Made by a program: the position numbers and the translations under genes. A stretch of DNA of 64,000 bases from Phascolarctos cinereus. Lineage: Eukaryota > Chordata > Mammalia > Diprotodontia > Phascolarctidae. The stretch spans positions 6,336,001-6,400,000 of the forward strand of contig NW_018344059.1 in assembly GCF_002099425.1 (NCBI RefSeq), in the 5' to 3' direction. Positions 44,461 through 57,214 of the stretch are shown here, piece after piece (the first letter of the stretch is position 1; each line of letters opens with the position of its first letter). The notes beneath the pieces were generated by a model. That model was not told the DNA's origin and ran no database searches. It was given only the letters and a program-made list of their open reading frames with translations.

Positions 44461-46189
44461 TAGCATCCTATAAATCACTGTCCCCATTTGCACTGAGCTC
44501 TGGGAAACAGTAGAGATGGGACTGTAACTGCTGGTTTTTGGCTCCCCTCAGTTAGCACTGGTGCTGTCATTTTGGGCACAATTTATTTTTCTTTAATCCC
44601 ATTCTTTGCGTCTTAACCAGACAATCATAACACATTAACCTAACTTTGTAGGTGTCTTACCAGATAGTGGTTATTTACCAGGTCTAGATGACGATAGCAT
44701 TTCTTTTTCAGCAAAACTCTTTGCTGACATGGGAGTGATTATCTCCCTCTTAAATGAGTCTTCCTCTTGGCTTAAGCTGGTGCTGAATTTCCTTGTGACC
44801 GACACTACGGCTTCCTTGCTGCTCTTCTCGTAGGGTGCTTTCCGCCAGCTTTAGGGCCCTCTACGGCTGTTAGGTGTCTTTCGGTGGCAGATTCATTGTT
44901 CCATATTTTTATTTAATTACTTACTTTTATAGCTCTTAGAATAAATCTAATTATCCATCTGTTATGCTACATTATGGCACTGCGGTTTGTGTTAATTCTT
45001 TCTCATTGTATGATATTTGTCAACTTGACCTTGCCCTCTTCTGCAATTCTCTCCTTTCCTATGGCTGTGTGCCACCAAGAGAAATCTCTCCCGTCACTGC
45101 CAAAGTTGTGCCCATTTTTGACTGTAGCTGCTCATGACTGTTCCCACAAGGTTATCTAGTCTTTACCTTCAATCACTTTTCCCATGATCTCTCCCTAACT
45201 GCCCTGCCCTTGGTACCAATTTTATATGACGTGTTTTATGGCTTCTCGAGGGGTTATCTTTGACATGATATGAACTTAACATGCCCAGGCAGTTTGGTTG
45301 GTGAGGTTCAAAGGGATGATCCTAGCCTGGGTGCTCTCCCTGTCAGTTCTGAAACTCTCTCTCGGTTTGAAGGGAGGAAAAGCTGTAGTGAATAAGGGAC
45401 ACCTTTTTCTGGCAGATAAAGAGAAGAGCCACTTACATACAGCCTGAGTAAACAAACACTCACCCAACTTCTGCATGAGCTTTGGTTTCCCACTATGTTA
45501 TAGTGCCAAATCAATAACACTTATGTTTTTGGTTTTGTTTTTTAAAATACATACATAGATCATTCCAAAACTGTTCTCCAAGCTTGGCCAATTTGATTTA
45601 ATTAAGGTCTTACTTTATAGTGAGGGAGAGGGTGTAGATATTTATATGGTGTGATTTTAGGAGCACTTAGAACTACACTAGGATTCCCCAAATGTCCAAA
45701 AATATATCCCCCAACATCTGTCACATATATCTGAAATTCTACCCCTTGAGATACATTGTTCCATCTATATGGGTTAATTTGAAAATATAATTACCCTTGC
45801 CATGGATAGCATGTGGTCACTAACACATTATAAATTAGGTGGTTATGTCAGTCTTTCTAAAGAAAAACTGGATCTGAAAATCCCAGAACAATGTGAAAGC
45901 CATTGCTGTGGCTTAGATGGGGGAAATAGTGTGATAGTAATTTTACCAGCTGTACCATTTTGGCAAGGGCCAGTCATGGTGGAGCTGTTGGTGTCTGTGC
46001 TGCTAGAATGTATAAGAGCTATTTAGAAAAGATTGCAAGCCCCACTGAGGATAAGTACGGTGCCCAGCCTAAATAGATCATGTCCATTACCAATTCCTTT
46101 GTCAGGTCCTCTGAACTCTCAGAATAGGAGGGTGACAAGTCATGATACCTAGGTATAATTATAATAATACTATAATAATTTTCCATCAG
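44461..46189. other. Non-coding intron, no recognised feature
   Basis: No exon or nameable repeat in about 1.7 kb. Frames at 44974-45159, 45276-45520 and 45802-46026 show no motif. Confidence 0.4.
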
Positions 46190-46745
46190 TCAATCTATCA
46201 GCAAGCATTTATTCAGCTACTACTTGCTGCTAGGGGCTGGTGATGCAGAGCAAAAAAAAAGAGAAACACCCCCTTGCTGTCAAGGAGTTTACATCCTACC
46301 GGGGAGACAAGTAACTTTCATGCATAGGAACATACACAAAAGTTTGCAAGGTAATTGAGCGGGGAATGTCCCCATAACTGGGGGGATTGAGATATGCCTC
46401 CTGCAGGAAGTGACCATTTAGCCAGGATTTGAAGGCTACCAGGGATTCTGTGAATCAGAGGGAAGGACAGAGTGCCTTTCAGGCAAGGGATCCAGGTGGA
46501 AGATGGAGGTGTGTGAGAAATCACAGGAAGTGACAGACTGGACTAGGGAGTGCAGAAAGAGGCAGAAATAGTTATTTAAGCCACTTGCTTGGGTTGGGGC
46601 TGGGTTTTAAATGTCAAACAGAAGGGTCTGTATTTGATTCTAAAAGCAAATAGGGAGCCACTGTCTTTTGTTGTGAAGATTAGAACCTGATCAAGGCATA
46701 GACCAAGCTGAGAAGGAAATCATGAGAGAAGCCTCCTAGAGAGTG
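46190..46745 (-). mobile_element. L2 LINE 3' region, antisense
   Basis: 'cagcaagcatttattcagct', 'gctaggggctggtgatgcag', 'tcaaggagtttacatcctac', 'tagccaggatttgaaggcta' and 'atagggagccactgtctttt' are the reversed L2 terminus and 3' UTR. Confidence 0.8.
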
Positions 46746-46834
46746 GGCAGTTTGGGGCACCTTGTCTTCATATTAAATCCATGTGGACTTTAATAGTCAT
46801 CTTAGAATATAGTAATGTGGAGGTAAAAAAAGAG

Positions 46835-46965
46835 ATACTTGTGTTCCATTTGACAAGCATGTACTAAATGTCTTTACTGTGCCTGCAGTGGAGGGCTTTG
46901 TAAAGGCTATAAAAACAATCTGAAAAATAGGCCCTGCCCTTTAAGTGCTTTCAGTTTACTTTTTT
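46835..46965 (-). mobile_element. L2 LINE 3' end, antisense
   Basis: 'gacaagcatgtactaaatgt', 'ctttactgtgcctgcagtgg' and 'ctttaagtgctttcagttta' resemble a short, diverged reversed L2 end. Confidence 0.4.
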
Positions 46966-47214
46966 GTTATCCATAATCTTATGTCTGGTCTTTAGAGGCC
47001 TAGAAGGAGAAGGGGTTGGAAGTCCATGGCCATTAATCAGCCTCCCAACAGAGAGACTAAAAAAAAAGAAATTCCATTCAAAATTACTTACCAAGACTCT
47101 CACAGGAATAATATAAATACAGCCACAAAACATTCTTTACAGAAATAAAGACAGACTTAAATAATAGCAGAGAAATTAATTGTTCGTGGCAGGGTTGTGC
47201 TCATACGATTAAAA

Positions 47215-48765
47215 ATGACAGTAGTACTTAAATTAATTTGCAGATTCAGTACCATACCAATCAGACTACCAAAGTATAAGCTTATAGAATGGGATGATAT
47301 TATAACAAAATTCTCTAGAGGTACAAAAGGTCCAGAATCTTAAAGAAAATAATGGAATAAAAGAAGGGAAAGAAAAAGGGCTGAGTAAGTACCACATCTC
47401 AAAATATACTACAAAGCAGTAATCATCAAAGCTGTTTGGTACTGGTTGAAATAGAGAAGTTGACCAGTGAAATAGATTAGTTACATAAGATCCAGAAGCA
47501 AACGATCACAGTAGTGTAGTGTTCTCTATACCCAGTGTGACACCCTCCTGGTGTAAGGACTCACCAGGCACTAACACGAAAAGTGCTCAGAACATTGGAG
47601 GTGTGACTGGGAGAGGTAAGGCCTAGAACATCTCGCCATCTAGCACAATAATCTCTAAGTGTATATGTGACTAGATGGAAGAGGTGAAGCATAAACAGAT
47701 GAGAAGAGAATGGAAGGAGACGTTTCACAGGTATGGGGAGGAGAGGAGATCTTGGTAAAATCACAGAGAGGATCACAGGAGATAAAATTAACAATTTTGA
47801 ATATGTAAAATTCAAAAGTCTTTACACAAACAAAAGCAATGCATTTAAAATTATCACAAATTTCCATTGACAGAGGTCTGATATCTAAGAACAAAACTCA
47901 TTTCCTGTAGAATTGTGGTCAAAAGAGTATGAACAAGTAGTTGTAAAGGGAATAAATCCATATTATCCACACCGCATGAAAAAATGTTCCAGATCACCAG
48001 TTAAAAAAGAAATACAAATTAAAACCATTGTCATGTTTACCTTATACTCATGAAATTGGCCAAGATGACCAAAAAAAAGGATAATGACAGTTATTGGATG
48101 GGAGGTAGCACGACAAGCTCTCTAATATGCTGATAGTGGGACTGTGATTTGATTCAACGTTTTGGGAAGAAATTTGGAATTGAACACCAAAAATTAAAAC
48201 ACCAAAATTCCTTAAGCTGTCATGCTCCAAAGAGGTGAAGGACGTGCATCTTTGAAAAGACCTTTCTGTACAAAAATATTTATAGCACCAAAGAACTGGA
48301 ACTGTTGCCTGTCAATTGGAAATCATAACATAAAAATGTAATGGAATAATATTTTGTCATAAGTGATTGTAGAAGAATAAAAGGCAGAGAAACTCCAGAA
48401 GGCTTGTATGAACTGATGCATCCTGAGGTGAGCAAAATCAGAACACAGATTTACACAATGGTCATAACATTGTAAAGGAAAAATGCTCAGGAACTCTAAG
48501 AGCTTCAGAACTCTTATCCACGCTATGACCAATTAGAACTCCACCAGACTAATGAAGAAGCATCCCAACTGTCTCTTAGCAGAGAAATGATAGATTATAG
48601 GTACACAATGGAGCATACATTTCAGACTTGAGCAATACAACATAAATTTGTTTTGCTTGACTATGCATATTTGTTACAAGGTAGGGCTTTGGGGGGATTA
48701 TGAGTTGCGTAATGATGGTGGTATAAAAAAAGAAGAAAAGAAAGAAAAAAGAGCATCAGTGGAAA
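47215..48765 (+). mobile_element. Older L1, ORF2 C-terminal half and 3' UTR, sense
   Basis: 'gattcagtaccataccaatc', 'ctacaaagcagtaatcatca', 'aagctgtttggtactggttg', 'aaagtctttacacaaacaaa', 'gaaggcttgtatgaactgat' and 'gcttgactatgcatatttgt' follow L1 ORF2 and 3' UTR, ending in an A-rich stretch near 48725-48755. About 200 bases at 47525-47740 do not fit L1 and may be an insertion or replaced segment. No open frame of length remains. Confidence 0.8.
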
Positions 48766-49889
48766 TTTAGAAGGGAACATACCTCAGTAGAGCAGCGCTG
48801 GTACTGCTACATTAAATTAAATATGCACATAAAACAAGCTGTATGTAATAGATTCATTGTTCCACATAAAATCATCTAATGGCCTTCTTTGAGTAAGAAA
48901 ATGTTCACATTTGTTGATTCCTTTTTTTTTTTTTAAGATCTATTACCCTCTGATCCTGGTATCCCTAAACTAGAAATCTTTTCAAGTTGCCTCTTTCCTT
49001 CCAGATGTGTGTAATACACAGATATCCCCCATGCAGCAAAAATCTCTTTTCTTCTTCCCCATTAGCCAAAGTTTATATATAAACCCTGTGGATTTACTTC
49101 ATACAGGTATTGAAAACACCTTGAAAGCATCTCTAGGTAGCTTTTTTCTTAATTATTTCCTTTGTCTGCAAGTGTTCATTCTCTCTCTTTCTCTCTCTCC
49201 CTCCTTCATTCTCCTGTCTCTCTGTTTCTTCTTCCCTCTTCTCCTTTTTCTTTCTCAATAAATGCTTATTGACTGACTGTCTCCCCGAGTTTCTCAATTT
49301 AATCCTTTTTAGCCTGCCATGTCATGGGTTAGTGGGCTTTAGTCTTTAGGGCATTACTGTTCCTTGCCATCGCCATCGTTAGACTGAGGGCATTGTGGCA
49401 TTGATGTCCACACTTTGTCTCTCTTCACTTATTTTTATGTCTCTCTGACATTTGGCTCTTTTGAACATCTAACATCCCTTTTATGCTTCTCATCTTCTGT
49501 AGAAGATTGTTGTATTTTGTCCCCCCACTGAATCCTCATTTTCCTTTTGTCAGATTTCTTGCTTTTTTCTTTATTGTATTTTGATCAGCATGCCCATGTA
49601 GGGCTCAGATTTATTGGGAGGTCTTTTATCTTCCTGGCAGTGATTCTCAAGGCCTTGGTCTAAAGAGGCTCGGTTCTGACTCGGGCCACTGCCAATAGAC
49701 TTTTCCTGGATGGGACAGAAGAAATTTTGGCTAGATATGTACCATATGGATATTCTGAAATAATCTTACATCAGTCTATTCAGTTTATCAGGAAATGAAG
49801 AAAGGAGAAACCAGATCCCATGCCCTTCTCCGAGGTACAAAAAGGCTTCCTAGCCTATTTTAAAAAAAAAAAAAGATGGTTATTTTGAT
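48766..49889. other. Non-coding intron, no recognised feature
   Basis: A pyrimidine-rich CT stretch lies at 49180-49255 and ends in 'ctcaataaatgcttattgac', which may be a short L2 end. Nothing else recognised. Confidence 0.4.
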
Positions 49890-49995
49890 CCCTTAGGTGT
49901 AGCAGCATTTTGTACTTTTTCAAAATATTTTCACATCACATCCATTACGTCATGGGATCCTTACTATTAGCCTGTGTGGGGAAACCAAGATTATG
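49890..49995 (-). mobile_element. Possible MIR SINE, antisense
   Basis: 'ttttcacatcacatccatta', then 'ggatccttactattagcctg' and 'tggggaaaccaagattatga' fit a reversed MIR core. Confidence 0.45.
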
Positions 49996-50254
49996 AGGTC
50001 TGTGTGAGCCAGGCTAGCTCCCAGGTGTGCTCATGCCTTGGGGATTGGCTTTCTTCTTACTCTGTTTTGCTGTCCCAGCTGCTCCTTCAGCACCAGGAAT
50101 CTAAACCGCTACGTGCAGGATCTTTGAGACTACACAAGAAATAGTAGGGATTTGAGGGCTAATTTGAGAAGACATGATACATGCAAAAAGACATCATAGT
50201 ATATGAAAAGAAACATTTAACAGTACAAATTCATGTACTTTATTTCCTGAAAGG

Positions 50255-50345
50255 CTCTAGTGTAAGAGGGGGCTGTAGATCTAATTTACTGTGTCCTCCT
50301 CATTTTATACATGAGGAAACTGACACTTTGAGAGGGAAAAATAAA
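50255..50345 (-). mobile_element. Possible MIR SINE, antisense
   Basis: 'tcctcattttatacatgagg' and 'aaactgacactttgagaggg' are the common reversed MIR core words; little else remains. Confidence 0.5.
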
Positions 50346-50604
50346 TGGTTAATTACGAAAGGCCTAGATCCTTGTTTAGAAGAATAGGATACAATATAGA
50401 TGAATGTAAACTGAAATAAATTGTTATTTGTATGTGTGTGTAAATATATAAAGCTCAGGAACAGGATGGGCAAAGAAAGCTATGTTCAGGTAACATTAAG
50501 TTGGGTGTGACTGGCAGGAATGGACAGCCTAGTCAGGAAGTAATCGAAGAGAAAGGAGGGCAGTTAGAGGGTCTTGGAAATTAACATGAGGAATTTAGGT
50601 TTGA

Positions 50605-51060
50605 TTAACCATCTAGTCCAGTCTGTAGTCTCTTTCCAGTATTCCCATCCAGCCTTTGCTTAGGGACTTCCAGTGAGGGGTAATCCCCTTTCTCTCCACT
50701 TTGGGATAATTTTAATTGTTAGGAACGTCTTCTTCGAATCAAGCTTATATCTGCTCCTTCACACACTTTGCTTCTCGTTCTGCCCCCCAGGGCCAAGCAG
50801 AAGCTTCATCCCTCTCCCCATGATAGCTCTTTAGTTTTCACCAAAGATAGCCTTCATCTCCAAGCCATTCCCATATAACATGATCTTTTCACCACCCTGA
50901 GGACTCATCTCTGGACTCTCTCCAGCTTACTCCTGTCCTTCCTCCAGTGTTCTCAGAACTGCCCCCCCGTACTCTTGCTGTGGCCTCCCCAGGTCAGTGT
51001 GTAGTGAGACTACCGTTTCCTCAGCCATGGACACTAGGAATGTCCCTCCTGTAACAGATG
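50605..51060 (-). mobile_element. L3/CR1 LINE 3' region, antisense
   Basis: 'aaccatctagtccagtctgt', 'catccagcctttgcttaggg', 'taattgttaggaacgtcttc', 'tctggactctctccagctta' and 'gtgttctcagaactgccccc' follow the reversed L3 for about 450 bases. Confidence 0.8.
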
Positions 51061-51714
51061 GTGTTCATCTGAAACCTGGAAGCCTTTAATACATTTATCT
51101 TTACAACCGCTCTTTGAGTTTAGGGATATCACAAAAGTCTTCAGGCATATTCTGCTTGGCCTCAGAGGACAGACTGAGGAAGAGTGCATTGAAGGTTGTT
51201 GCAGTGTTTTCCTTTTAGAATTATTTAAAGATTTCCTAGCAGTTGGTGGGCTCCCACTCAGGAAAGGTTTTTGAGCAGAAGCCCAAATTGGGAATTTTGT
51301 AGAGGTTATTTTGTTCAGGTACAGTAGTTAGAATTGAAAGAGAAGCCCTCTGCGTCCACAGAAAGATGAGCATCCTTTATTGCACCTGTTCTGGCCCTCG
51401 TCCCTCCACTCCTTGTGCTGGCAGGAGCGTCCTCAGTTTCCATAGGCTCCTTGCTCATAGGTCCCCCCTTCTGTGTGCTCCTCCCTAATGTCAGTCATCC
51501 AGTTATCACTTAGTTTTTACAAAGGGATGGTTCCTGAGAAACTAGAGTGAATACAACTTCCCCCAGTACCTAAAGTGGAGGCGAGAGAGACTTAACCCAG
51601 GCAGCAGATGACAAAAAACACACCGTGTGAGGAGGTCACAAGGAACTTTTACTCCGGGCTGTTAGTTCTCTACCTGGCTTATGTAAATGAAATCTTTTCC
51701 TTTCCTAGATATTA
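51061..51714. other. Non-coding intron, no recognised feature
   Basis: No exon or repeat recognised. Confidence 0.4.
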
Positions 51715-51910
51715 CTGGACCTTAGATTTAGGCCAGGAAGGGAACTCGGCAATCTTCCAACCTTCCAATGTTGCAAGAGATCTTCCAACCCCTCATTTTG
51801 TAGATGTGGAAAACAGACCCGGAGGTCCTACAACGTACTGTGTCAGAGAGCTGGAAACCCTCCAAGCCAAGCCCTCTGACTCCAGGACGGGATCCTTCCC
51901 CTGCCCCAGG
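51715..51910 (-). mobile_element. MIR-family SINE, antisense
   Basis: 'ggaccttagatttaggccag', 'atcttccaacccctcatttt', 'gtagatgtggaaaacagacc', 'aagccctctgactccaggac' follow the reversed MIR. It lies inside a 157-codon open frame (51608-52081), which is therefore not taken as a gene. Confidence 0.65.
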
Positions 51911-52894
51911 GCAATGTATTTGCGCCCTTGTGAAGCCCCAGGACCAGAGGCTCTGCCCCAGTACTTCCAGTGGAGTCTGCTTGGCCCAGCCAGCTCCACC
52001 CCCGAGCCACATTTTAGTTTGTATCTGGGCCCCATTTGCAGGCAGCCAAAAACTGCTGTGCATTTGTCACTTTGCACTTGAACTGTTTTAATGTTTTTTC
52101 CTTTTAAGTTGCAATCTTAAATTCAGGCAGGCAGGTTTTACCTGGCACTAAATTGTCTAATCTTTTGTTGCCCTCTATTCAAGCTGTAGAGATTTCTCTT
52201 TTGAAAAAAGCAACAATCACTGAATCTTAAACAAAGTATTTACATTTTGCCATCAACTATTTTACTATTGTAACTTTTTAATTATTTGGTGTCAGAATAA
52301 TTTCAGCAGTGGGCCATTTATATGCCATCTCAGAAACATGATAGGTGTTCTGCAGAGTATGATTCTCAATATTTTATTTGAAAATGACAAGTTTTTATTT
52401 GCCTCCCATTGGGGGAAAATATCATAAAATTTAACATTCTCTCTCTCTCACACCATCCTAATACATTTGGATCTCATTAAGGCCCTTTTCTCGAAGAAGT
52501 GCCTTCCCAGTGATATATACTTCTTCTCTAGGCCATTAATGTAAAAATCTCTGGCCTGCCCCTCCCTCTTGATCTGTTTTTCCGGGGAAATGCTTTATTG
52601 AGATCTCTTGAAAGCTCTCACTTCACAATGACATGTCTCCCCTCCTCTCCACACTGTTATAGAATTCTCTCCCTTGTAACAGAGTACGGACAATCAGATG
52701 AAAATGAATCAGTCTGTTGACCGCCTCTGAAGTTGTGTCCCTCATTCTCCACCTGCGGTCCACCCCCCTCTGAGTGGGTGGAAAGCAGGCGTCAGCATCC
52801 CCTGTTTGATGCTACTCTTGGTCACTGATCTGTTCGGTTTTCTAGAAGAGCAGGTCTTCTCAGCTTTGTCTTAATTTGTCTTCTTTACCAGAAC
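51911..52894. other. Non-coding intron; candidate conserved element at 52085-52420
   Basis: The part 52085-52420 is AT-rich, free of recognised repeats and of open frames, and reads like many mammalian conserved non-coding elements. That is an impression from composition and texture only. Confidence 0.35.
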
Positions 52895-53060
52895 AGCCTA
52901 TCAATAATCATTTATTAAGCACTTCTGCTATGTGCTAGGCATTGTACTGGGGACACGCAAAACATATATGAAACAGCCATTCTTTCTAGAAGCTTGTCCT
53001 CTGTTAATGGTAAACACAACAGATATATACATAAATATATTCAGAATAAATCTATAAAGA
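52895..53060 (-). mobile_element. L2 LINE 3' end, antisense
   Basis: 'caataatcatttattaagca', 'tgctatgtgctaggcattgt' and 'actggggacacgcaaaacat' are the reversed L2 terminus. Confidence 0.85.
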
Positions 53061-53749
53061 ATTGTTTTGAGACCACCGTTTGGCACAAGGGGATTCCTCC
53101 TGGGAGGACATAGGGTTCCCCAGTGACCCTTGCTTTCTACAACTGGGCTCGCAGTGCCCTCCTCCCCCAGCACAGGTGTGGCTCTCAGTAGGTTAAGTCC
53201 TTATCCGAGTACCCAGTTTATGTGTAAGTAAAGTCCCCTGGCCAGCAGAGATCTTGGGGGAAACATCCCCTTAATGAGTTTGGGTGCTGAAAATAACATA
53301 CAAAACAACAGCAGTCAGTTCAGTGCAAAGCTTTATTGCAAGCAACTGGGAAGAAGGGGGGCGGGAAACAGGAAAGAGGACCTAGACTTTACTCACATAA
53401 AGGGTGGTGCTGCCTCAGGAAGCACAAAGGCACAGGCTTATTCAGCAGAAAGGGGGTGCTCCAAAGTCCCTTCTGAGGGTGAGGTTCTTAACACTGTGAT
53501 TTTGGGGAACCCGTCCTTTCCCCCCACACCGTGCTAGTTGGCTGAGTTGCGTGTTAGGAGTCAAGGCAAAATAGTATTTTGGGGGAGTTGTCATCAGGGA
53601 GGAAAACAAACTGACAGTAGACAAAATATTATTTGGGGGACACAGTTGTACTAACCTTCAAAAAAGATTATCGTCAGTATTTTTCCACGAATATATTCTG
53701 TATGCTTATAGCCTACTTTAAGGGAAAACTGTCATGGTGGTCTTAAGAC
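53061..53749. other. Non-coding intron, unassigned; weak LTR-like signals
   Basis: An antisense AATAAA (53332-53337) sits in 'gtgcaaagctttattgcaag', which recalls the R region of retroviral LTRs, but no TG...CA ends or TATA box were found. No gene seen. Confidence 0.3.
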
Positions 53750-53965
53750 CACCAGGCCTAATCTTATAACAAGAAGAAGTACAAATAAAAAAACTGTTAA
53801 ATCCACAGCATTTTGAGAAGGGCACAAGCTGTTGGGAATCAGGAAGGCCTTATGTCGAAGGTGCTGCTTGAGCTGATGGGAAGGAAGAGAGGGATTCTCT
53901 GCAGAAAGTGAGGAGGGGCAGTACATTTCAGGCATAAGGGAAGACTAGTGCAAAGGGAGTCCTTT
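53750..53965 (-). mobile_element. L2 LINE 3' UTR fragment, antisense
   Basis: 'agctgttgggaatcaggaag', 'gaaggtgctgcttgagctga', 'ggaaggaagagagggattct' and 'catttcaggcataaggg' match the reversed L2 3' UTR. Confidence 0.6.
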
Positions 53966-53999
53966 ATGCTATCTCACTTGGAAATCTCATTGCCCTCAT

Positions 54000-54890
54000 G
54001 GGTTCAGTCATCATCTCTGCAGACGATTCTCAAATCTTGTTGTTTATCCAGCTCTCACCTTTCCCCAGTTGCATCAAACAATTGCCTTTTGCATGTTTCA
54101 GATTGGATATATACATCTTGAAATCACCATTTCAAACAGAACTCATTCTTTCTTCCCCTAAATCCTCCTGTCTTCCTGTCTTTCCTGTTACTGTCATCCT
54201 GCCCATCACCCAGCCCTGCTCCATCCACTTGTCTTTAGTTACATCCCCTGCTTGTTGCCAGTCTGGCCATTTCTGCCTGCACCATAGCTTACCCAGCTGT
54301 CACACGTTTCAGGCATTCACCTTATGTGTAGGCAACAGTTGGTCTCCTGGCCTGGACTTCTCCTGCTCTGATCCCACTTAGCTGCTAAGAGGATTTTCCA
54401 AAAACATGGCTGTGACAGTGTCACTGCCCCCAACTCAGTAAAACTCCTGTGGCTTCCTGTTACCTCAAGATCAAATATCAAATCCTCTGTTTGACTTTTA
54501 AAGGCCTTCACAGACTATCCCCTTCCTGTTCTTACATTTTGCTGCCCTCTCCATATCTTGGTATTCCTCAGACACTGAAATCTCCCAATCTCAAACATCC
54601 CTCAGTACCTTTTCACTGGCCATTTTCCATGCCTAGAATGTGCCCTCCCTCCTTAACTCTAGTCTTCTAGCTTCTTTCAAGGCTCCACTTAGATGCCGTC
54701 TTCTTCAAGAAGACTTTCCTGGTCCTCCCCACTGCTAATGTTCTCCCACTGAGGTTACGTCCATACCATTGGTATTCTCTGTATTGTATGTCTGTAGCTG
54801 TTTGCATTTTGTCTCCCCACTAGAATGTGGTGGTGTTTTTTTCCTTTCTTTGTATCCTGGGCTCAATAAATACTTATTGACTGATTCTGT
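54000..54890 (+). mobile_element. L2 LINE 3' region, sense
   Basis: 'tgcagacgattctcaaatct' (the YADDSQI area), 'acagaactcattctttcttc', 'cctggacttctcctgctctg', 'aaaactcctgtggcttcctg', 'aaggccttcacagactatcc', 'ggctccacttagatgccgtc', then 'tgtatcctgggctcaataaa'. All in L2 order, about 0.9 kb. The single long frame 53998-54381 is decayed RT and not a gene. Confidence 0.88.
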
Positions 54891-57214
54891 CTATCACTTG
54901 GGTTATAACTTTTACTTAACTTTTACTAAATGTGTGTGACTATTGTAAATTTTATTCTTCCACTGCTTATGGAAATGGTATCTGTACTGATAGAGAATTA
55001 TTTTTAGCATTCCCCAAATAAGTACTGTAAGAGATTGAAGAAGGTCATGGTCACTAGAAGTGACCAAACATAATCTCCGTTTTCCCTTTATATTCCCATT
55101 ATTTCCATCAGACTGAAACTCCTTCATAAATACTTTCCCCGGGCTAACCACTTTTGCAAAGAAAATTGCATCATGAAAAAGGTTACTGCCAAAATGAGCT
55201 AGCATGCTGAATATTTCTTCCTTCAAGTCAAGTCATCAGAGTCCTCTGTTTGCTTTGTACTCATTTTCTAAGAAGGACAAGCGTTCCTTTAGCAACCCAA
55301 GATATTTCAAGTCTTCAGTACAGAGACTTTTCCCCTTCTCCGTTTTTAAGCCTTAGTGCCTAGTACCTGACTATGGAGGCATATGTACTGAATTGGTATA
55401 TGTTGCTCAGTCTCAGAACTGAAAAGAGGATATCTGTCTGCCTGCCTCTTCATACCAGGTTCTTTGTTAAATCTTGGTAGGTGGTGGTTCTTAGAGATCT
55501 CAGTGAATCATTAACTCCTCTTGTTCAACCAGCTTGTCCTATGTGGTGGGTCAAGGGGCACAAAGCAAGATCTGGCCTTCATGTTTCAATACTGAAGGAA
55601 AGGAAAAAAATTTTCTCCCCTCAGTTTCCCCCTTTGGAACATGTACAAATAGAGATTCCTGTAATCAAGCAGAGGTGATAAATCTGCGTGGCCATTTCAG
55701 CCACTTGTCTAGTAGGTGTGGTGTCCAGAAGCAGTGTGTGGTAGCAGAAAAAATTTATGGTTTCAACATGAGACAGTCTGTGATAACCGTATTAGCCAGC
55801 CAACCACTGTTTTGCTCTTTCCCCATTGGAAAAGGGGCGTCTTTAATGTTAGCGCCTGCCTTTCAGAACTAATTGTTCACAAAGATCATGGCAAATACTA
55901 ACGATAGAAGTATTTGGATGGTTCACCATATTGTTCACCATATTTAAACTGTCAAAATCCTTAAATGTCTGAGCAAAACCCAAGCAAACAAAGGATATTT
56001 TGGGGACTTATTATGTGTGTTCTACAGCAGAAAAATTCTGTCGTCTATATGACTTCCAAGTCCTTTAAACTAAGTATTTCAGTGTTGTCATTTTCAGCCT
56101 TAGACCTTCCCACGATCGTTGCTTTTCCGTTTGCTGTTGAAGAGATGCCTCATTCATAAACATTTCTGCAGTTGTGTGTCAAGAACTAAATAGACTGTTG
56201 AATTGCATTGGCTTTGCTTGTTCAGGGACTGAGCATGTGTCGCAGACTCTCAGGAGTCGGAGGGCTGGGAAATGCCACCTAAGATCCGGGGAAGTTGGGG
56301 CAGTTTTTCCTCAGCCTCAAAAAAAGGCCGGTTTGAAGGATGCTCAACACAACTGGTGCCTTGGAGTAGTTGTGCCGGCTCCTGCCACAGAATCCCTTTT
56401 CTTATTGGGAGGCAACCAGCACATCACTGTCACCTCTGTGCCCCATCCCAGCAACAACAGACAACTAGTTTTTCTGGGTCCTTTGGCCCAAGCAGGATAA
56501 GTCACTAAAAAAGCCCTTGCTGTATGCTCTAATAATTTTGATAATATTGTAAAAATCCCATACTCCCATTTATTTACTTCCATTTTTTTCCCCTTCAGAT
56601 TACCTGAGGAAATCACTCTTAACATAGTCTTTGAATTACTGTAGAGCCAAATAATATTTTTTCTTCTCTCCCCTTTTTTCCACCACACCCTTTCCTTTAG
56701 CCACATCTAATTGGCTGCTCCATCTTCCTAAGTCTTTCTCTAATTCCTTAATTACGTTTGTCCCCTCTGAATTTCTTCTGTGCTGGTTCTGTCTGGGACT
56801 GAGGAATCCAGATTTGAAAGGGAGTTCTAGGGTGGGAAGATGTGGCCTGGCCCGGTCAGGGATCTCCTCACTAAGGCCTTTGGGATCAGTGAGCTGTGCT
56901 GTCTTGGCAAGAGGTCCTCCCTTCTGAGATAGTTAGAAGAAAGTAGGTGGCAACATCAGTTCATGTGCCACTTGGCCTCGGGACTGCTCTCCCTCCTTTT
57001 CTCTTCTTTCTTTAGAGGGCAGTTGCATCCTGCCTCTCCTCTGCAGTTTGGTTGGAAGATTACGTCTTTTCCAGTTCTGGACCTAAAAAGAACAGAGAGT
57101 CTTTTTGTGTGTCTTAAGTTAGGATCCGACTGGCCTGGCAGCATAGGCGTAGGTGTGAGCATTGGATGGCAGTGGTGCTTGTCATGGGTCTGGGTGAGTG
57201 ACAGGGTCTGGGAT
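54891..57214. other. Non-coding intron, largely repeat-free
   Basis: About 2.3 kb without a recognised repeat. Open frames of 100-120 codons at 55534-55872, 56174-56500 (+) and 56344-56706 (-) overlap each other and show no motif or splice framing. Confidence 0.4.

Noticed and set aside
51608-52081. 157-codon open frame on the + strand
   Set aside because: Its middle is an antisense MIR, it shows no domain, and two frames on the other strand are also open, as expected of a GC-rich stretch.
53998-54381. 127-codon open frame
   Set aside because: Lies in the RT-end region of a sense L2.
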